Shown: positions 17,536 through 26,745 of the stretch, piece after piece
Position numbering within the stretch: the stretch's first letter is position 1
How the letters are laid out: every line of letters starts with the position of its first letter
Source of the DNA: Achromobacter sp. MYb9
GTDB taxonomy: Bacteria; Pseudomonadota; Gammaproteobacteria; Burkholderiales; Burkholderiaceae_B
Reading direction: 5' to 3'
Length of the DNA stretch: 64,000 bases
NCBI RefSeq assembly: GCF_002975275.1
Contig: NZ_PCOQ01000005.1
Coordinates: 1-64,000 of the forward strand
Notes under the pieces: model-generated
Told to the model about the DNA's origin: nothing
Seen by the model: only the letters and a program-made list of their open reading frames with translations
The model's database searches: none
Position numbers and translations under genes: made by a program

Positions 17536-18552
17536 TCAGGCCATGTCGTTCAAATGACAGGCGCTTAAATGGTTGATGGCGATTCCCTTCAACGTGGGAA
17601 CTTCGGTCTTGCAGCGCGGCATCGCATGCGGACATCGCGGATGAAAATGGCAGCCGCCGGGCGGGTTCAGCGGGCTGGGAATCTCGCCTTTGATCGCGGT
17701 AAAGACCTTGTGGCGCGACTTCAGGCTGGGAATTTCCGCTAGCAGGGCTTGTGTGTACGGGTGGTTGGGGCGCTGGAACACTTCGTCCACGGTGGCCGTT
17801 TCCACGACGCGGCCCAGGTACATGATGACCACGCGGTCAGACAGGTGTTCCACCACGCCCAGGTCATGGCTGATGAACAGGTACGTCAGGTTCAGTTCTT
17901 CGCGCAGGTCCATGAACAGGTTCAGGATTTGCGCTTGAATGGACACGTCCAGCGCGGCGACGGCTTCGTCGCACACCAGCATGGACGGCTGCACGGCTAG
18001 CGCGCGGGCGATGCCGATGCGCTGGCGCTGGCCGCCGCTGAATTGGTGCGGATAGCGTTGGCGCAGTGCGGGGTCCAGCCCCGCGCGTTCCAGTTGGGCG
18101 CTGACGTAGTCGTCAAAGCCCGCGTTGTCGACCAGGCCGTGGATGCGGGCCGCTTCGCCCACGATCTCGTCCACGCGCAGGCGCGGGTTGAGGCTGGCGT
18201 AGGGGTCCTGGAAAATCATCTGCACGGTCAGGCGCGCGGCGTGGGCGGCGGCCGAGTTCATGTCGGACGGGCGCACGCCGTTGATGCGGACTTCACCGCC
18301 CGATGGCGTCAACAAGCCGGCGGCGATGCGGCCCAGCGTGGATTTGCCGCAGCCGGATTCACCGACCAGGCCGACGACTTCGCCGGGGTTCACGATCAGG
18401 TCCACGTTGTCGACGGCGCGCGTGATGGCGGGCGGCTTGGACAAGCCCATGCGCTGCATGGCGCGGCCGGCTGCGCCGACCTTTCTTTCGCCAAAGCGCT
18501 TGCTGACTTGAGAAAGGTCAATCAGCGGAGTGGGGGCGGCGGATACAGTCAT
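17536..18552 (-). CDS. ABC transporter ATP-binding protein, OppF/DppF-like
   Basis: This 338-residue ATPase has Walker A GESGCGKS, the Q-loop in MIFQDPYASLNPR, signature SGGQRQRIGIARAL, and Walker B MLVCDEAVAALDVSIQ. The C-terminal oligopeptide-transporter extension contains a four-cysteine-type segment (CHFHPRCPHAMPRC) typical of DppF/OppF. One detail: Walker B has DEAVAALD rather than the usual DEPTSALD, with an Ala-Val in place of Pro-Thr, which is tolerated in this family. Its start overlaps the stop of the upstream ATPase gene by four bases. It energises transport with the second ATPase. Confidence 0.92.
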   Translation of the reverse strand: MTVSAAPTPLIDLSQVSKRFGERKVGAAGRAMQRMGLSKPPAITRAVDNVDLIVNPGEVVGLVGESGCGKSTLGRIAAGLLTPSGGEVRINGVRPSDMNSAAAHAARLTVQMIFQDPYASLNPRLRVDEIVGEAARIHGLVDNAGFDDYVSAQLERAGLDPALRQRYPHQFSGGQRQRIGIARALAVQPSMLVCDEAVAALDVSIQAQILNLFMDLREELNLTYLFISHDLGVVEHLSDRVVIMYLGRVVETATVDEVFQRPNHPYTQALLAEIPSLKSRHKVFTAIKGEIPSPLNPPGGCHFHPRCPHAMPRCKTEVPTLKGIAINHLSACHLNDMA

Positions 18553-19559
18553 GCCGTCACCTCGTTGTGGATCTGGATAGTCGGATGGAAGCAGCGCACG
18601 TCGTGTTCGGGCAGGGCTTGAGTGATGCCGGGTTGCTGGCCACAGGCGGCGGTGGCGCGCGAGCAGCGCGCGGAAAACGCACAGCCGGCGGGCAGGTGCA
18701 GCAGGTTGGGCGTCATGCCCGGAATCTGGCGCAGGCGCTGGCCGCGCAGGTTATTGCTGGGCAGGCTGTCGATCAGGCCCACCGTGTACGGGTGCTGCGG
18801 GCGGTCAAGCACGTCGTCGACCTTGCCGTGTTCAACGATGCGGCCGGCGTACATCACGGCCACGTCATCGGCAAGGCCTGCCACCACGGACAGATCATGC
18901 GTAATCCAGATCAGGCTGGTGCCGTGCTGCTGCGCCAGCTTCTGCACTTCAGACAGAATCTGCGCCTGGATGGTGACGTCCAGCGCGGTGGTGGGTTCGT
19001 CGGCAATGATCAGGTCAGGGCGATGCAGCATGGCGATGGCAATGGCCACGCGCTGGCGCATGCCGCCAGAAAGCTGATGTGGGTAGGCCAGCAAGCGTTC
19101 TTCGGGGCTGGGAATGCCCATCATGCCCAGCGTGTCGCGGGCCAGCGTGCGGGCTTCGCGCTTGCTCATCTTGTTATGCGCGCGCACGGTTTCGATCATC
19201 TGCACATCCACGCGCAGGACTGGGTTCAGCGTCATCATCGGATCTTGGAAGATCATGGCGATGCGGTTGCCTTGCAACTTGCGCAGTTCACGCGGGGCCA
19301 GCTTGGTCAGGTCGCGGCCCTGGAACAGGATTTCTCCGCCGACGATGCGGCCAGGCGCGTCAACCAGACCCATGATGGAAAAGCCCGTCACGGATTTGCC
19401 CGAGCCGGATTCTCCGACCAGGCCCAGGATCTTGCCGCGCTCCAGCGTGAACGACACGTCGTCGACGGCGGGCAGCACGCCCGCGCGGGTATGAAAGTGC
19501 GTGCGCAGGTTGCGCACTTCAAGCGTGGCCGGCGCGCCGGTAGCGGTGCGGTCGGTCAT
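18549..19559 (-). CDS. ABC transporter ATP-binding protein, OppD/DppD-like
   Basis: The 336 residues contain Walker [10 protein letters not shown]-loop [16 protein letters not shown], signature [15 protein letters not shown], Walker [19 protein letters not shown] and the H-loop in ITHDLSVV. The C-terminal extension has the [14 protein letters not shown] cysteine pattern of the DppD family. ATGA overlaps join it to the permease gene before it and the DppF-like gene after it. Two different ATPases in one transporter is normal for dipeptide/oligopeptide systems. Confidence 0.92.
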   Translation of the reverse strand: MTDRTATGAPATLEVRNLRTHFHTRAGVLPAVDDVSFTLERGKILGLVGESGSGKSVTGFSIMGLVDAPGRIVGGEILFQGRDLTKLAPRELRKLQGNRIAMIFQDPMMTLNPVLRVDVQMIETVRAHNKMSKREARTLARDTLGMMGIPSPEERLLAYPHQLSGGMRQRVAIAIAMLHRPDLIIADEPTTALDVTIQAQILSEVQKLAQQHGTSLIWITHDLSVVAGLADDVAVMYAGRIVEHGKVDDVLDRPQHPYTVGLIDSLPSNNLRGQRLRQIPGMTPNLLHLPAGCAFSARCSRATAACGQQPGITQALPEHDVRCFHPTIQIHNEVTA

Positions 19560-20473
19560 TTGTGAGTCCTTGGGTTCAGCACGTCGCGCAGGCGGTCGCC
19601 CACCAGATTGATGGCGACGATGGTGATCAGCAGCGCGATGCCGGGGTAGAAGCTGATCCAGTATTCGCCGGACAGCATGTATTGAAAGCCGTTGGAAATC
19701 AGCAGGCCCAGCGACGGTTCGGTCACCGGCACGCCCAGGCCCAGAAAGCTCAAGGTGGCTTCCAGCGTGATGGCGCGCGCAATCTGCAAGGTGCCAATCA
19801 CAATCAGCGGCGGCAGGCAGTTGGGCAGAATGTGCTTCAACATGATCCGCCAGTTGGGAATGTCCAGGCAGCGGGCGGCTTCCACGTATTCACGGCGGCG
19901 TTCCACCAGGGCCTGGCCGCGCGCGGTGCGGGCGTAGTAGGCCCATTCCAGAATCACCAGCGTCAGCACCACGTTGCCCACGCCCTTGCCCAGAAAGGCC
20001 AGGATCATCATGGCAACCAGGATGGACGGGAACGACAGGATCAAGTCGACCAAACGCATGATAAAGGCGTCGACCTTGCCGCCCGCGTAGGCGGCAAGCA
20101 GGCCCAGCAGCGTGCCGACGATGCCGGCGATAACGGCCGAGCCCACGCCCACCATCAAGCTGATGCGCAGGCCGTACAGAATGCCGGACAGCAGGTCGCG
20201 GCCCTGGCCGTCGGTGCCTAGCCAATAGTGGAAGGTGTCCAGGCCGTTCATGGAACCGGGCGGCATGCGGGAATCCAGCACGTCGATTTGCAGCAGGTCA
20301 TACGGGTTCTGCGGCGAAATCCACGGCGCGAAGATGGCGGCCAGGATCAGCAGGGTGGCCACGGCCAGGCCGAACACCGCCGTCTTGGACGACAGGAATT
20401 CGGTCAGGTTGCGGCGCCAGGGCGATTCGCGGCGCAGGGCGGGAACCTTCTCAGGGGTTGCAGTGGTGCTCAT
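19556..20473 (-). CDS. ABC transporter permease, DppC-like
   Basis: This 305-residue inner-membrane protein has six predicted helices, an OppC_N-type start with one helix (FGLAVATLLILAAIFAPW), and the EAA loop in EAARCLDIPNWRIMLKHILPN near residue 200 that contacts the ATPases. The ILGTDGQGRD-type segment (WLGTDGQGRDLLSGILYG) is characteristic of DppC/OppC. Four-base overlaps with both neighbours show translational coupling. Confidence 0.92.
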   Translation of the reverse strand: MSTTATPEKVPALRRESPWRRNLTEFLSSKTAVFGLAVATLLILAAIFAPWISPQNPYDLLQIDVLDSRMPPGSMNGLDTFHYWLGTDGQGRDLLSGILYGLRISLMVGVGSAVIAGIVGTLLGLLAAYAGGKVDAFIMRLVDLILSFPSILVAMMILAFLGKGVGNVVLTLVILEWAYYARTARGQALVERRREYVEAARCLDIPNWRIMLKHILPNCLPPLIVIGTLQIARAITLEATLSFLGLGVPVTEPSLGLLISNGFQYMLSGEYWISFYPGIALLITIVAINLVGDRLRDVLNPRTHK

Positions 20474-21444
20474 GCCGAGCCCTCCAGCCGTACCCGGGGG
20501 TCCAGCACTTTATAAAGAATGTCGACGATCAGGTTCAGCGTCACGAACAGGCACACGACCACAATCAGGTAGGCCACGATCACGGGGCGGTCCAGCGCGT
20601 TCAGGCTGTCCAGGATCAGCTTGCCGGCGCCCGGCCACGAGAAAATGCTCTCCGTGATGACGGCGAACGCAATGGTCGAACCCAGCTCCAGGCCCAGCAC
20701 GGTCACCAGCGGGATCATCGTGTTGCGCAGCACGTGTACACAGACCACGCGAAACGGCGACAAGCCCTTGGCGCGGGCGAACTTCACGAAGTCCAACGGC
20801 ATCACGTCGCGCACGCCGGCGCGGGTCAGGCGGATGACGAGCGAAATCTTGAACAGCGACAGGTTCAGCGCGGGCAAGATCAAGTGGCGCCAGCCGTCGG
20901 CAGTCAACCACGACCACTGAAAACCCAGGAATTCCACCGTTTGCCCACGCCCGCTGGCGGGCAGCCAGCCGAGTGACACGCTGAACGTCATGATCAGCAT
21001 CAGCGCCACCCAGAAGGTGGGCAGCGAGAAGCCGACGATGCTGCCGGCCATGATCATTTTGGAAAAGCGGCTGTCGGGGTACAGGCCGGCAATCAAGCCC
21101 AGCGGCAGGCCGACGATGACGGCCAGGCCCAGGGCGCTGATCGCCAGTTCAAGCGTGGCGGGCAGGCGCTGGATGACGAGTTCAATCGCGGGAATGTTGT
21201 AGACGAAGCTGTTGCCCAGGTTGCCATGCAGCGCCCCGTTCAGGAACGCCAGGTATTGCTGCCACAGCGGTTTGTCCAGGCCTAGCTCCGCGATGATGCG
21301 GGCGCGGTCGACTTGGTCTACGTCCTGGCCGATCAGGATGTCCACGGGGTTGCCGATGGCGTGCAGGCCCACGAAGACAATCAGGGTCATCAGCAACACG
21401 ACTACCGCCGCTTGCGCGACACGGCGTATCAACCAACCAGTCAT
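20470..21444 (-). CDS. ABC transporter permease, DppB-like
   Basis: The 324-residue permease starts at MTGWLIRRV, whose ATG overlaps the stop of the oxidoreductase gene by four bases; the longer frame to 21507 overlaps that gene and is less likely. The RRVAQAAVVVLLMTLIVFVG first helix, the GLDKPLWQQYLAFL periplasmic segment and the EAA-like loop FARAKGLSPFRVVCVHVLRNT are those of DppB/OppB. It forms the transport channel with the DppC-like permease. Confidence 0.92.
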   Translation of the reverse strand: MTGWLIRRVAQAAVVVLLMTLIVFVGLHAIGNPVDILIGQDVDQVDRARIIAELGLDKPLWQQYLAFLNGALHGNLGNSFVYNIPAIELVIQRLPATLELAISALGLAVIVGLPLGLIAGLYPDSRFSKMIMAGSIVGFSLPTFWVALMLIMTFSVSLGWLPASGRGQTVEFLGFQWSWLTADGWRHLILPALNLSLFKISLVIRLTRAGVRDVMPLDFVKFARAKGLSPFRVVCVHVLRNTMIPLVTVLGLELGSTIAFAVITESIFSWPGAGKLILDSLNALDRPVIVAYLIVVVCLFVTLNLIVDILYKVLDPRVRLEGSA

Positions 21445-22928
21445 TGCGCGGTCTCCGCTTGGGAGGCCGGGGTGGCGACTGCCGCGGGGGGCGGGGCCGG
21501 CGTCCACTCATCGCCGAACACTTCCGGTTCCGAGAACGCTTCCATGTTGGCGTAGTACGTTTCGACGTCTTCGCGGTAGAACAGGCCGGCGATGCCTTGC
21601 GCCAGGCGCTTGGCGCCGTCGCTGATGGCCGGGATGTCGCCCGAGATCGTGCCTTGCGTCAGCGCGGCGGGGTAGGAAAAACAGTGCACGCGGTCCAGAC
21701 CCGGGCAGGCGCCGGGGACTTTTTCCTGCAATTCAAAGACGGCGCCCAGGTCGGGCGAGTCATGCAGTTCCTGGTCTTCTTCGCCGGGGGGCGGGGTGAA
21801 CCGGTCGCCCCAGTTGCGCACGTGAGGCGCCAGCGGCGCGAATTCCGGGCGCACGGTCCAGTCGATACGGAAGCCCGTGGAGAAGATCAGGAAGTCCAGC
21901 ACGAACACGCCCTTGGGCGTGGTGACGTGGATGTCGTCGCCCACCATTGCCAGGTCTTGCACGCCACAGCCCAGGTTGAAGCGGGCGTTCGGGAAGCGCG
22001 ACACGCGCAAGGTGCTGCCGCGCGGGGGCGGCACTTGCGCGGCGTTGATGTAGTGGCGGATCTTCCACTTCCATTCGTCGGGCAGGGTCAGGTGGCCGTG
22101 GGTCAGGCCGGGGTTGCCCGCGCCTTTGCCTTTGTTGACGCGCGGGATGTCATTGCGGCGGATCAGCAGGTCGACGCTGGCGGCGCCGGCTTCCAGCGCG
22201 GTGCCGGCGCTGTCCATGGCGGACGCGCCCGCGCCCACGACGCCGACGCGCTTGCCGGCAAGGGTGGCGTAGTCCATCACATCGGACGAATGCGCCCAAC
22301 GGTCACGCGGCAGTTTCTTGGCAAAGTCAGGCACGTAGGCGCCGCCCAGGCCGTCGCGGCCGGTGGCCAGCACAACACGGCGGGCCAGCACGGTATTGCG
22401 GCCGGCGGGGGATTCTACGTCCAGCTGCACCAGACGGTCGGCACGCGGCTGCACCGACAGCACGCGGTGTTCATTGCGTATGTCCAGGTTCAGCACGCGG
22501 CGATACCAGCGCAGGTAGTCCATCCATTGCAGGCGCGGAATCTTGTCCAGCGCGTCCCATTCGGCCAAGCCGAATTGCGCTTCGAACCAGGCGCGGAACG
22601 TCAGCGCGGGCAAGCCCAGCGCGGGGCCCGTCAATTGCTTGGGCGAACGCAGCGTTTCCATGCGGGCGGTGGTGGCCCACGGGCCTTCGTAGCCTTCGGG
22701 CGCCTGGTCGAAGATCGGCGCGGCGATGCCCAGATGCGTCAGCGACGCTGCGGCAGCCAAACCGGCCATGCCGCCGCCAATGATGACGACGTCCAGCACT
22801 TGCTGGCCGTCCACGAGCCGGGGCGCGACCCAGCTCTTGGCGGGGATCTCCAGCCAGGACAGGTCTTGCCGCAGGCGCGCTTCCAGCGCGGCTAAGCCTT
22901 GCGGCGGGGTGGCAACGGGCAAATTCAT
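21441..22928 (-). CDS. FAD-dependent NAD(P)-binding oxidoreductase, flavin monooxygenase-like
   Basis: This 495-residue protein has an N-terminal FAD Rossmann motif VIIGGGMAGLAAAASL (about 48-63), a second dinucleotide motif VGVVGAGASAMDSAG near residue 230, and the ATGRDGLGG segment before it, the layout of flavin-containing and Baeyer-Villiger-type monooxygenases. The FxGxxxHxxx(Y/W) fingerprint is only partly matched: RDRWAHSSDVMDYATL occurs at the right place. It is the second gene of the operon, between its LysR regulator and the transporter, so it probably oxidises the imported compound or its breakdown product. The class is secure; the reaction is unknown. Confidence 0.82.
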   Translation of the reverse strand: MNLPVATPPQGLAALEARLRQDLSWLEIPAKSWVAPRLVDGQQVLDVVIIGGGMAGLAAAASLTHLGIAAPIFDQAPEGYEGPWATTARMETLRSPKQLTGPALGLPALTFRAWFEAQFGLAEWDALDKIPRLQWMDYLRWYRRVLNLDIRNEHRVLSVQPRADRLVQLDVESPAGRNTVLARRVVLATGRDGLGGAYVPDFAKKLPRDRWAHSSDVMDYATLAGKRVGVVGAGASAMDSAGTALEAGAASVDLLIRRNDIPRVNKGKGAGNPGLTHGHLTLPDEWKWKIRHYINAAQVPPPRGSTLRVSRFPNARFNLGCGVQDLAMVGDDIHVTTPKGVFVLDFLIFSTGFRIDWTVRPEFAPLAPHVRNWGDRFTPPPGEEDQELHDSPDLGAVFELQEKVPGACPGLDRVHCFSYPAALTQGTISGDIPAISDGAKRLAQGIAGLFYREDVETYYANMEAFSEPEVFGDEWTPAPPPAAVATPASQAETAQ

Positions 22929-23902
22929 AGTGCGGGGGTTTCCATAACAGGGGCGTCATCACCGTAGATCGACTGCAACAGCGCCGAGTGCTCGCACGCG
23001 TCGTGCAGCACAAAGCCGGGCAGCAGGGCGGCGGCGGCATCGGCCAGCGCGTCGGCCATGGCCTGGCAGGCCGGCGTCAGGGGTTGCGACTGCGGGGTGA
23101 TGACCCCAAAGAAAAAGGGGATGTCCAGGTCGATAGGCCGGATCGCCACGCCCGGCATCGGGACGCCGTAAGCGGTGATCGGTTCCAGCACCGACACGCC
23201 CAGGCCGGCGCGCACGGCGGCCAGGGCGTTGACGGACGAATTGGTTTCGATGGTGCCCGGCGCATTGCCGTCCGGCGCCAGCGCGGCGTCCAGGCGACGG
23301 CGCAGCCGGTACGGGTTAGCCATGGTTATCAGGCGGCGGCCGGCCAGAAGATGAACGGGCACCACGTCGTGCGCGGCCAGCGGGTCGTCGTCGCGCAGTG
23401 CCACGACGCAGGGCGCTTGGGCAATCCAATGCACCGTCAGGCCGCGATGTTCCAGCGGCAAGCTGGTGGCGCCCAGTTGTGCGGCGCCGGTCAGCACCGC
23501 GTGCACGACGCGTTCGGGCGAGGCGCTGCGCACTTGCACGCGCGTGGCCCCGGTTTGAGATTCGATGCGCTTGAGCGCGTCGGGCAGCAGCCCGGCGGCC
23601 AGCGCCGACGTTGCCGCCAACAGCAGCGGCTTGGCTTGGCCACGCGCGATTTCTTCGGCGCGGCTGCGAATCTGCTGCAAGCCGGCCAGCGCGCGCTCTA
23701 CGTCGTCATACAGCAGAAAGCCCTGTTCGGTAGGGGTGACGCGCGGCCCGCTACGGTTGAACAGGGCGTAGCCGATCTCAGCTTCCAGCTCTTGCAACAG
23801 GCGGCTGATGGCCGGCTGCGAGCGCCCAAGCAAACGCCCGGCAGCGGTGACGCTGCCCGTAGACATGACGGCCGCGAAGGCCTCGAGTTGACGTAATTCC
23901 AT
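22925..23902 (-). CDS. LysR-family transcriptional regulator of the transporter operon
   Basis: The 325-residue protein has an N-terminal winged helix (LEAFAAVMSTGSVTAAGRLLG, then SQPAISRLLQELE) and a C-terminal LysR ligand-binding domain. Unusually for LysR genes it is not divergent: it is the first gene of the operon, its stop overlapping the oxidoreductase start by four bases, so regulator and enzymes share a transcript and the promoter should lie in 23903-24020. The inducer is probably the transported substrate or a product. Confidence 0.88.
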   Translation of the reverse strand: MELRQLEAFAAVMSTGSVTAAGRLLGRSQPAISRLLQELEAEIGYALFNRSGPRVTPTEQGFLLYDDVERALAGLQQIRSRAEEIARGQAKPLLLAATSALAAGLLPDALKRIESQTGATRVQVRSASPERVVHAVLTGAAQLGATSLPLEHRGLTVHWIAQAPCVVALRDDDPLAAHDVVPVHLLAGRRLITMANPYRLRRRLDAALAPDGNAPGTIETNSSVNALAAVRAGLGVSVLEPITAYGVPMPGVAIRPIDLDIPFFFGVITPQSQPLTPACQAMADALADAAAALLPGFVLHDACEHSALLQSIYGDDAPVMETPAL

Positions 23903-24179
23903 CTGCGTTGCTTTATGCTCAGGACGAATTCTTGCCCGGCAAGTATGCGCGCTGCAAATAGTTAAAAGGCATAAGCAAATTCCCTAATAGGGGATTTCCT
24001 GATGCCTTTTCATTACTTCCAGTTATTTCAAGGGTTTAGCGGGTTTTCCCTAAGGGCGTTTTCTGGCCGCGGGGAAACTGGGCGTGACCTTAGGGTGACT
24101 TGAGGAGGCTGCAGGCGGTTCGCCGGCATGCAAATCGGGGCCCCGCAGTATCTCGGGACCTGGGGCGGCGCCGTGCCGG

Positions 24180-24242
24180 CTAGATAAGAAAGGGCAGGAG
24201 GATGATGCCGTGCAGCAGTACGAATGCGCCGAATATTGCCAT
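24180..24242 (-). CDS. 20-residue hydrophobic mini-ORF
   Basis: On the minus strand an ATG at 24242 is preceded by TGGAGA with seven bases of spacing and opens a 20-codon frame ending in TAG. The peptide is almost entirely hydrophobic (starts MAIFGAFVLL, ends LLPFLI) and could span the membrane once. It lies 35 bases after the acetyltransferase stop, in the same direction. It resembles in size the small subunits such as KdpF or CydX but not in sequence. The remaining sequence from 23903 to 24179 shows no gene and should hold the promoter of the LysR operon. Confidence 0.35.
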   Translation of the reverse strand: MAIFGAFVLLHGIILLPFLI

Positions 24243-24277
24243 GTGGGGTCTCCAGGTTCAGACGAGTCGTCGCCACC

Positions 24278-24844
24278 TCAACGGTTGACGGGGCGCGCAG
24301 GATTGCCCACCACGGTTGCCCCAGCGGCCACATCGCGGGTGACTACGCTGCCCGCGCCGATGATCGCATCGTCTCCTACGGTTATGCCGGGCAAGATTAG
24401 CGCGCCGGCGCCGATCCACACATTGGCGCCGATGCGGACCGGGCGGCCGAACTCCAGCCCCGCGTTGCGGGTGGCCGCAACGCGCGGGTGGTCCGCGGTC
24501 AGGATCTGTACGCCGGGCCCGATCTGGGTCCGGTCGCCGATGGTCACCTCGACCACGTCCAGAATTACGCAGTTGAAGTTCAGGAACACCCCGGCGCCCA
24601 GGTGGATGTTGAAGCCGTAGTCGCAATGGAATGGCGGCCGCACCACGGCGCCTTCGCCCACTGATCCCAGGCGTTCCCGCAAGAGTGCAAAACGCTGCAC
24701 GGACGGCTGGGCAAGGGCGGCGTTATATCGGGCCAGCCATGCCATCGTGGCCGTCTGTTCCTGCTGGATTTCTACGGCGTTGGGGTCGTACAGGGCGCCC
24801 GAGAGCATTTTCTCGATCTCGCCGCTAGCGTGTTTTGGGGGCAT
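24278..24844 (-). CDS. sugar/nodulation-type O-acetyltransferase, left-handed beta-helix family
   Basis: The 188-residue protein matches the maltose O-acetyltransferase/NodL plan: an N-terminal helical MAT domain (EIEKMLSGALYDPN, residues about 8-60), then hexapeptide repeats forming a left-handed beta-helix (VRPPFHCDYGFNIHLGAGVFLNFNC to IGAGSVVTRDV), with the HPRVAATRNAG segment that carries the catalytic histidine of this family. Start chosen at 24844, with AAAGGA six bases before it, instead of the upstream ATG at 24868, which lacks a binding site. It would transfer acetyl from acetyl-CoA to a sugar hydroxyl in the cytoplasm; the acceptor is unknown. Confidence 0.87.
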   Translation of the reverse strand: MPPKHASGEIEKMLSGALYDPNAVEIQQEQTATMAWLARYNAALAQPSVQRFALLRERLGSVGEGAVVRPPFHCDYGFNIHLGAGVFLNFNCVILDVVEVTIGDRTQIGPGVQILTADHPRVAATRNAGLEFGRPVRIGANVWIGAGALILPGITVGDDAIIGAGSVVTRDVAAGATVVGNPARPVNR

Positions 24845-25094
24845 GGAATTCCTTTGCCAAATCGGCATGCGTGCTGGAGAGGAGAAGGGCTTGTTTGCGA
24901 ACCCTTACATCGCTGTTACGACTCCGAAGATAGGATTCTCATAACTAAAAAACGGAACGCATAATGAATAGGAAAAATCCCCCGCCCGAACCCCCAAAGC
25001 GACGCTGGCCATTTGGTTATTGGGGAGACCAGTCATAAACGTGCTGCCGCTACCGCGCTCGAAAACCACAAATCAATAGTCATTCGGAGGCCTG

Positions 25095-25304
25095 ATGGAT
25101 TGCTCAGTCGAAGGAAAGGTTGCTTTTACCAACGGCCATTCGTACCACTTCGCCACCGTGGATGCTGCCTTGGCTTTTGCCGAGTGCGTGAAAAGCTCAC
25201 AGCAGCCCGACCAGTGTGCCGCCACGCATGGCAGTACGCAAATGGTGAAGCTGGAGGAGGTCAAGTCGAAAGAGGAAGAGGAGGAGGAAGAGCGCGACCG
25301 GTAG
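25095..25304 (+). CDS. small unknown protein with highly charged C terminus
   Basis: The 69-residue frame starts at ATG 25095 after a good GGAGG site. The first 50 residues look folded with three cysteines; the last 15 are nearly all glutamate, lysine and arginine. No family recognised. The region 24845-25094 upstream contains promoters for this gene and the acetyltransferase and nothing else visible. Confidence 0.55.
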   Translation: MDCSVEGKVAFTNGHSYHFATVDAALAFAECVKSSQQPDQCAATHGSTQMVKLEEVKSKEEEEEEERDR

Positions 25305-25373
25305 GTCTGTTTCTCTCATCCTTATATAGCGGGGTGAGCGGCCGCAAGCGCTCTTGCGCCGCGCTATCCCGCC

Positions 25374-25976
25374 TCAGTGTTTGGGCAACACGAATTCCAC
25401 CCGCCGGTTCTGCGCGCGTCCTTTCGGATTGTCGGCGCCATTTGCCAGCGTGTTGGGCTGTACGGGCCGGGCATCACCGTAGCCCTTGGCGGTTAAACGC
25501 CCCTTATCCACGCCGTGATTCGTCAGCCACTGCAATACGGCATTCGCCCGCTTTAATGACAGCGTCTGGTTATACGACGCGGTGCCCTTGGAATCGGTAT
25601 GGCCTTCAATGGCCACACGGGCCGAGCCAGCCGGCGCCGCCTGGATCGCGCGCGCAATATCCTGCAGGGCGGGTTCGGCGGCCGGCCGGATATCGGCCTT
25701 GTCGAAATCGAACAGCACATCGCCCAGCATCGATACCGTGACGGCGTCCTTGTCCTGGCGCACGGATAAGCCTTCGTGGCGGCCGGCCAGGTCGCCTATC
25801 TGCGCAGACAGGTCAGAAACGCCGCCCCCCGTGTCGGACGGAAACCCTTTCAGGTCCAAAATCGTCGCGCGCAGGTCCAGTACTTCGGCTTTGTAGGGCG
25901 GCTCTTGCGCGTGGGCGCCGCTGGCTGCGAGCAGCAGCGCGGCAACGGCGGCCGACAGGTTCCGGGCGGCGGCCAT
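25374..25976 (-). CDS. OmpA-family peptidoglycan-binding protein
   Basis: This 200-residue protein has a Sec signal peptide ending near GAHAQ and a C-terminal OmpA domain (about 95-198): FDFDKADIRPAAEPAL, then IEGHTDSKGTASYNQTLSLKRA and NRRVEF, including the Asp and Arg positions that bind diaminopimelate. There is no N-terminal beta-barrel, so it is probably a soluble or peripherally attached periplasmic protein that holds envelope components to peptidoglycan. It follows the unknown secreted-protein gene by three bases and is surely co-transcribed with it. Confidence 0.87.
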   Translation of the reverse strand: MAAARNLSAAVAALLLAASGAHAQEPPYKAEVLDLRATILDLKGFPSDTGGGVSDLSAQIGDLAGRHEGLSVRQDKDAVTVSMLGDVLFDFDKADIRPAAEPALQDIARAIQAAPAGSARVAIEGHTDSKGTASYNQTLSLKRANAVLQWLTNHGVDKGRLTAKGYGDARPVQPNTLANGADNPKGRAQNRRVEFVLPKH

Positions 25977-25979
25977 GGG

Positions 25980-26477
25980 CTATCGGTCGGTGATCTTGAT
26001 GGCGTCGAAGGTCTCGACACCCGGTATCGTCAAGGACACTTCAGTGATGTCTTTAGGCGGCGCGGGAAATTTTCCCTGCCAGGCGCCGGCGATGGGGGCG
26101 TCTTTAGAGGTCTTGAGCACCAGTTTGGGATTGGTCAGCGGTTTATCGTTGCTGTCTTTCAGCAGCAGGTGCTTTTTGTTGCCCGCAATGACATAGAAGC
26201 TGTCTTCGTAATCGTTTTGGGTGATCTGCGAATAGACCATCTCGGTCTTGCCGGGCACGATGGGTTTGAACCGGACCTTAAGGGTCAGGATATCGCCGCT
26301 GCGCACGGCTTCGACGACCTGGCCTTCGGCGCTGCCGGTCTCAGTCAGGCCCGTCGCCAACGGTTTGGCGGCCGTCGCATCGGCTGCGGCCTGGGCGTTG
26401 GCCGTATGGCCGAAAGTGGCTAGCGTCAGCATGGCGCCCAGCGCACAGGCCGCTACTGCGGGTCTGATCGGATTCAC
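25980..26477 (-). CDS. unknown exported protein co-transcribed with an OmpA-like gene
   Basis: A GTG at 26477 with AAGGAGAC five bases before it gives a 165-residue protein with a clear signal peptide (PAVAACALGAMLTLATFGHTANA). The frame extends upstream to 26603 but without a binding site. The mature part is beta-rich, with a segment on growth of net charge (GDILTLKVRFKPIVPGKTEMVYSQ) and no known motif. Sitting three bases before the OmpA-family gene, it probably works with it in the periplasm. The stretch 26478-26745 upstream shows only promoter-like sequence. Confidence 0.72.
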   Translation of the reverse strand: MNPIRPAVAACALGAMLTLATFGHTANAQAAADATAAKPLATGLTETGSAEGQVVEAVRSGDILTLKVRFKPIVPGKTEMVYSQITQNDYEDSFYVIAGNKKHLLLKDSNDKPLTNPKLVLKTSKDAPIAGAWQGKFPAPPKDITEVSLTIPGVETFDAIKITDR

Positions 26478-26745
26478 GATAAGTCTCCTTGATTCGCCCG
26501 GTCTAATCCAATGGGCGATGGTCGGCTTTCGTGTCACATATTTCAATGCGATTATTTTCCAAATCGTTACCGCGCTAAGCGTTGCGCGGCCGCTGTCTGC
26601 CAAGCGCGTTCAGGAAGGAAGCGCAGGGTCTTTGGCTCGTATAAAGGGCGCAGATCGCCACCGGCGAAAGAAACAAGTGGTTGTATTCTTTCGCCGTATT
26701 TCCGCAGTATTGCCGCAGCGGGGCCGATTATCTGGCTATCGGCCG

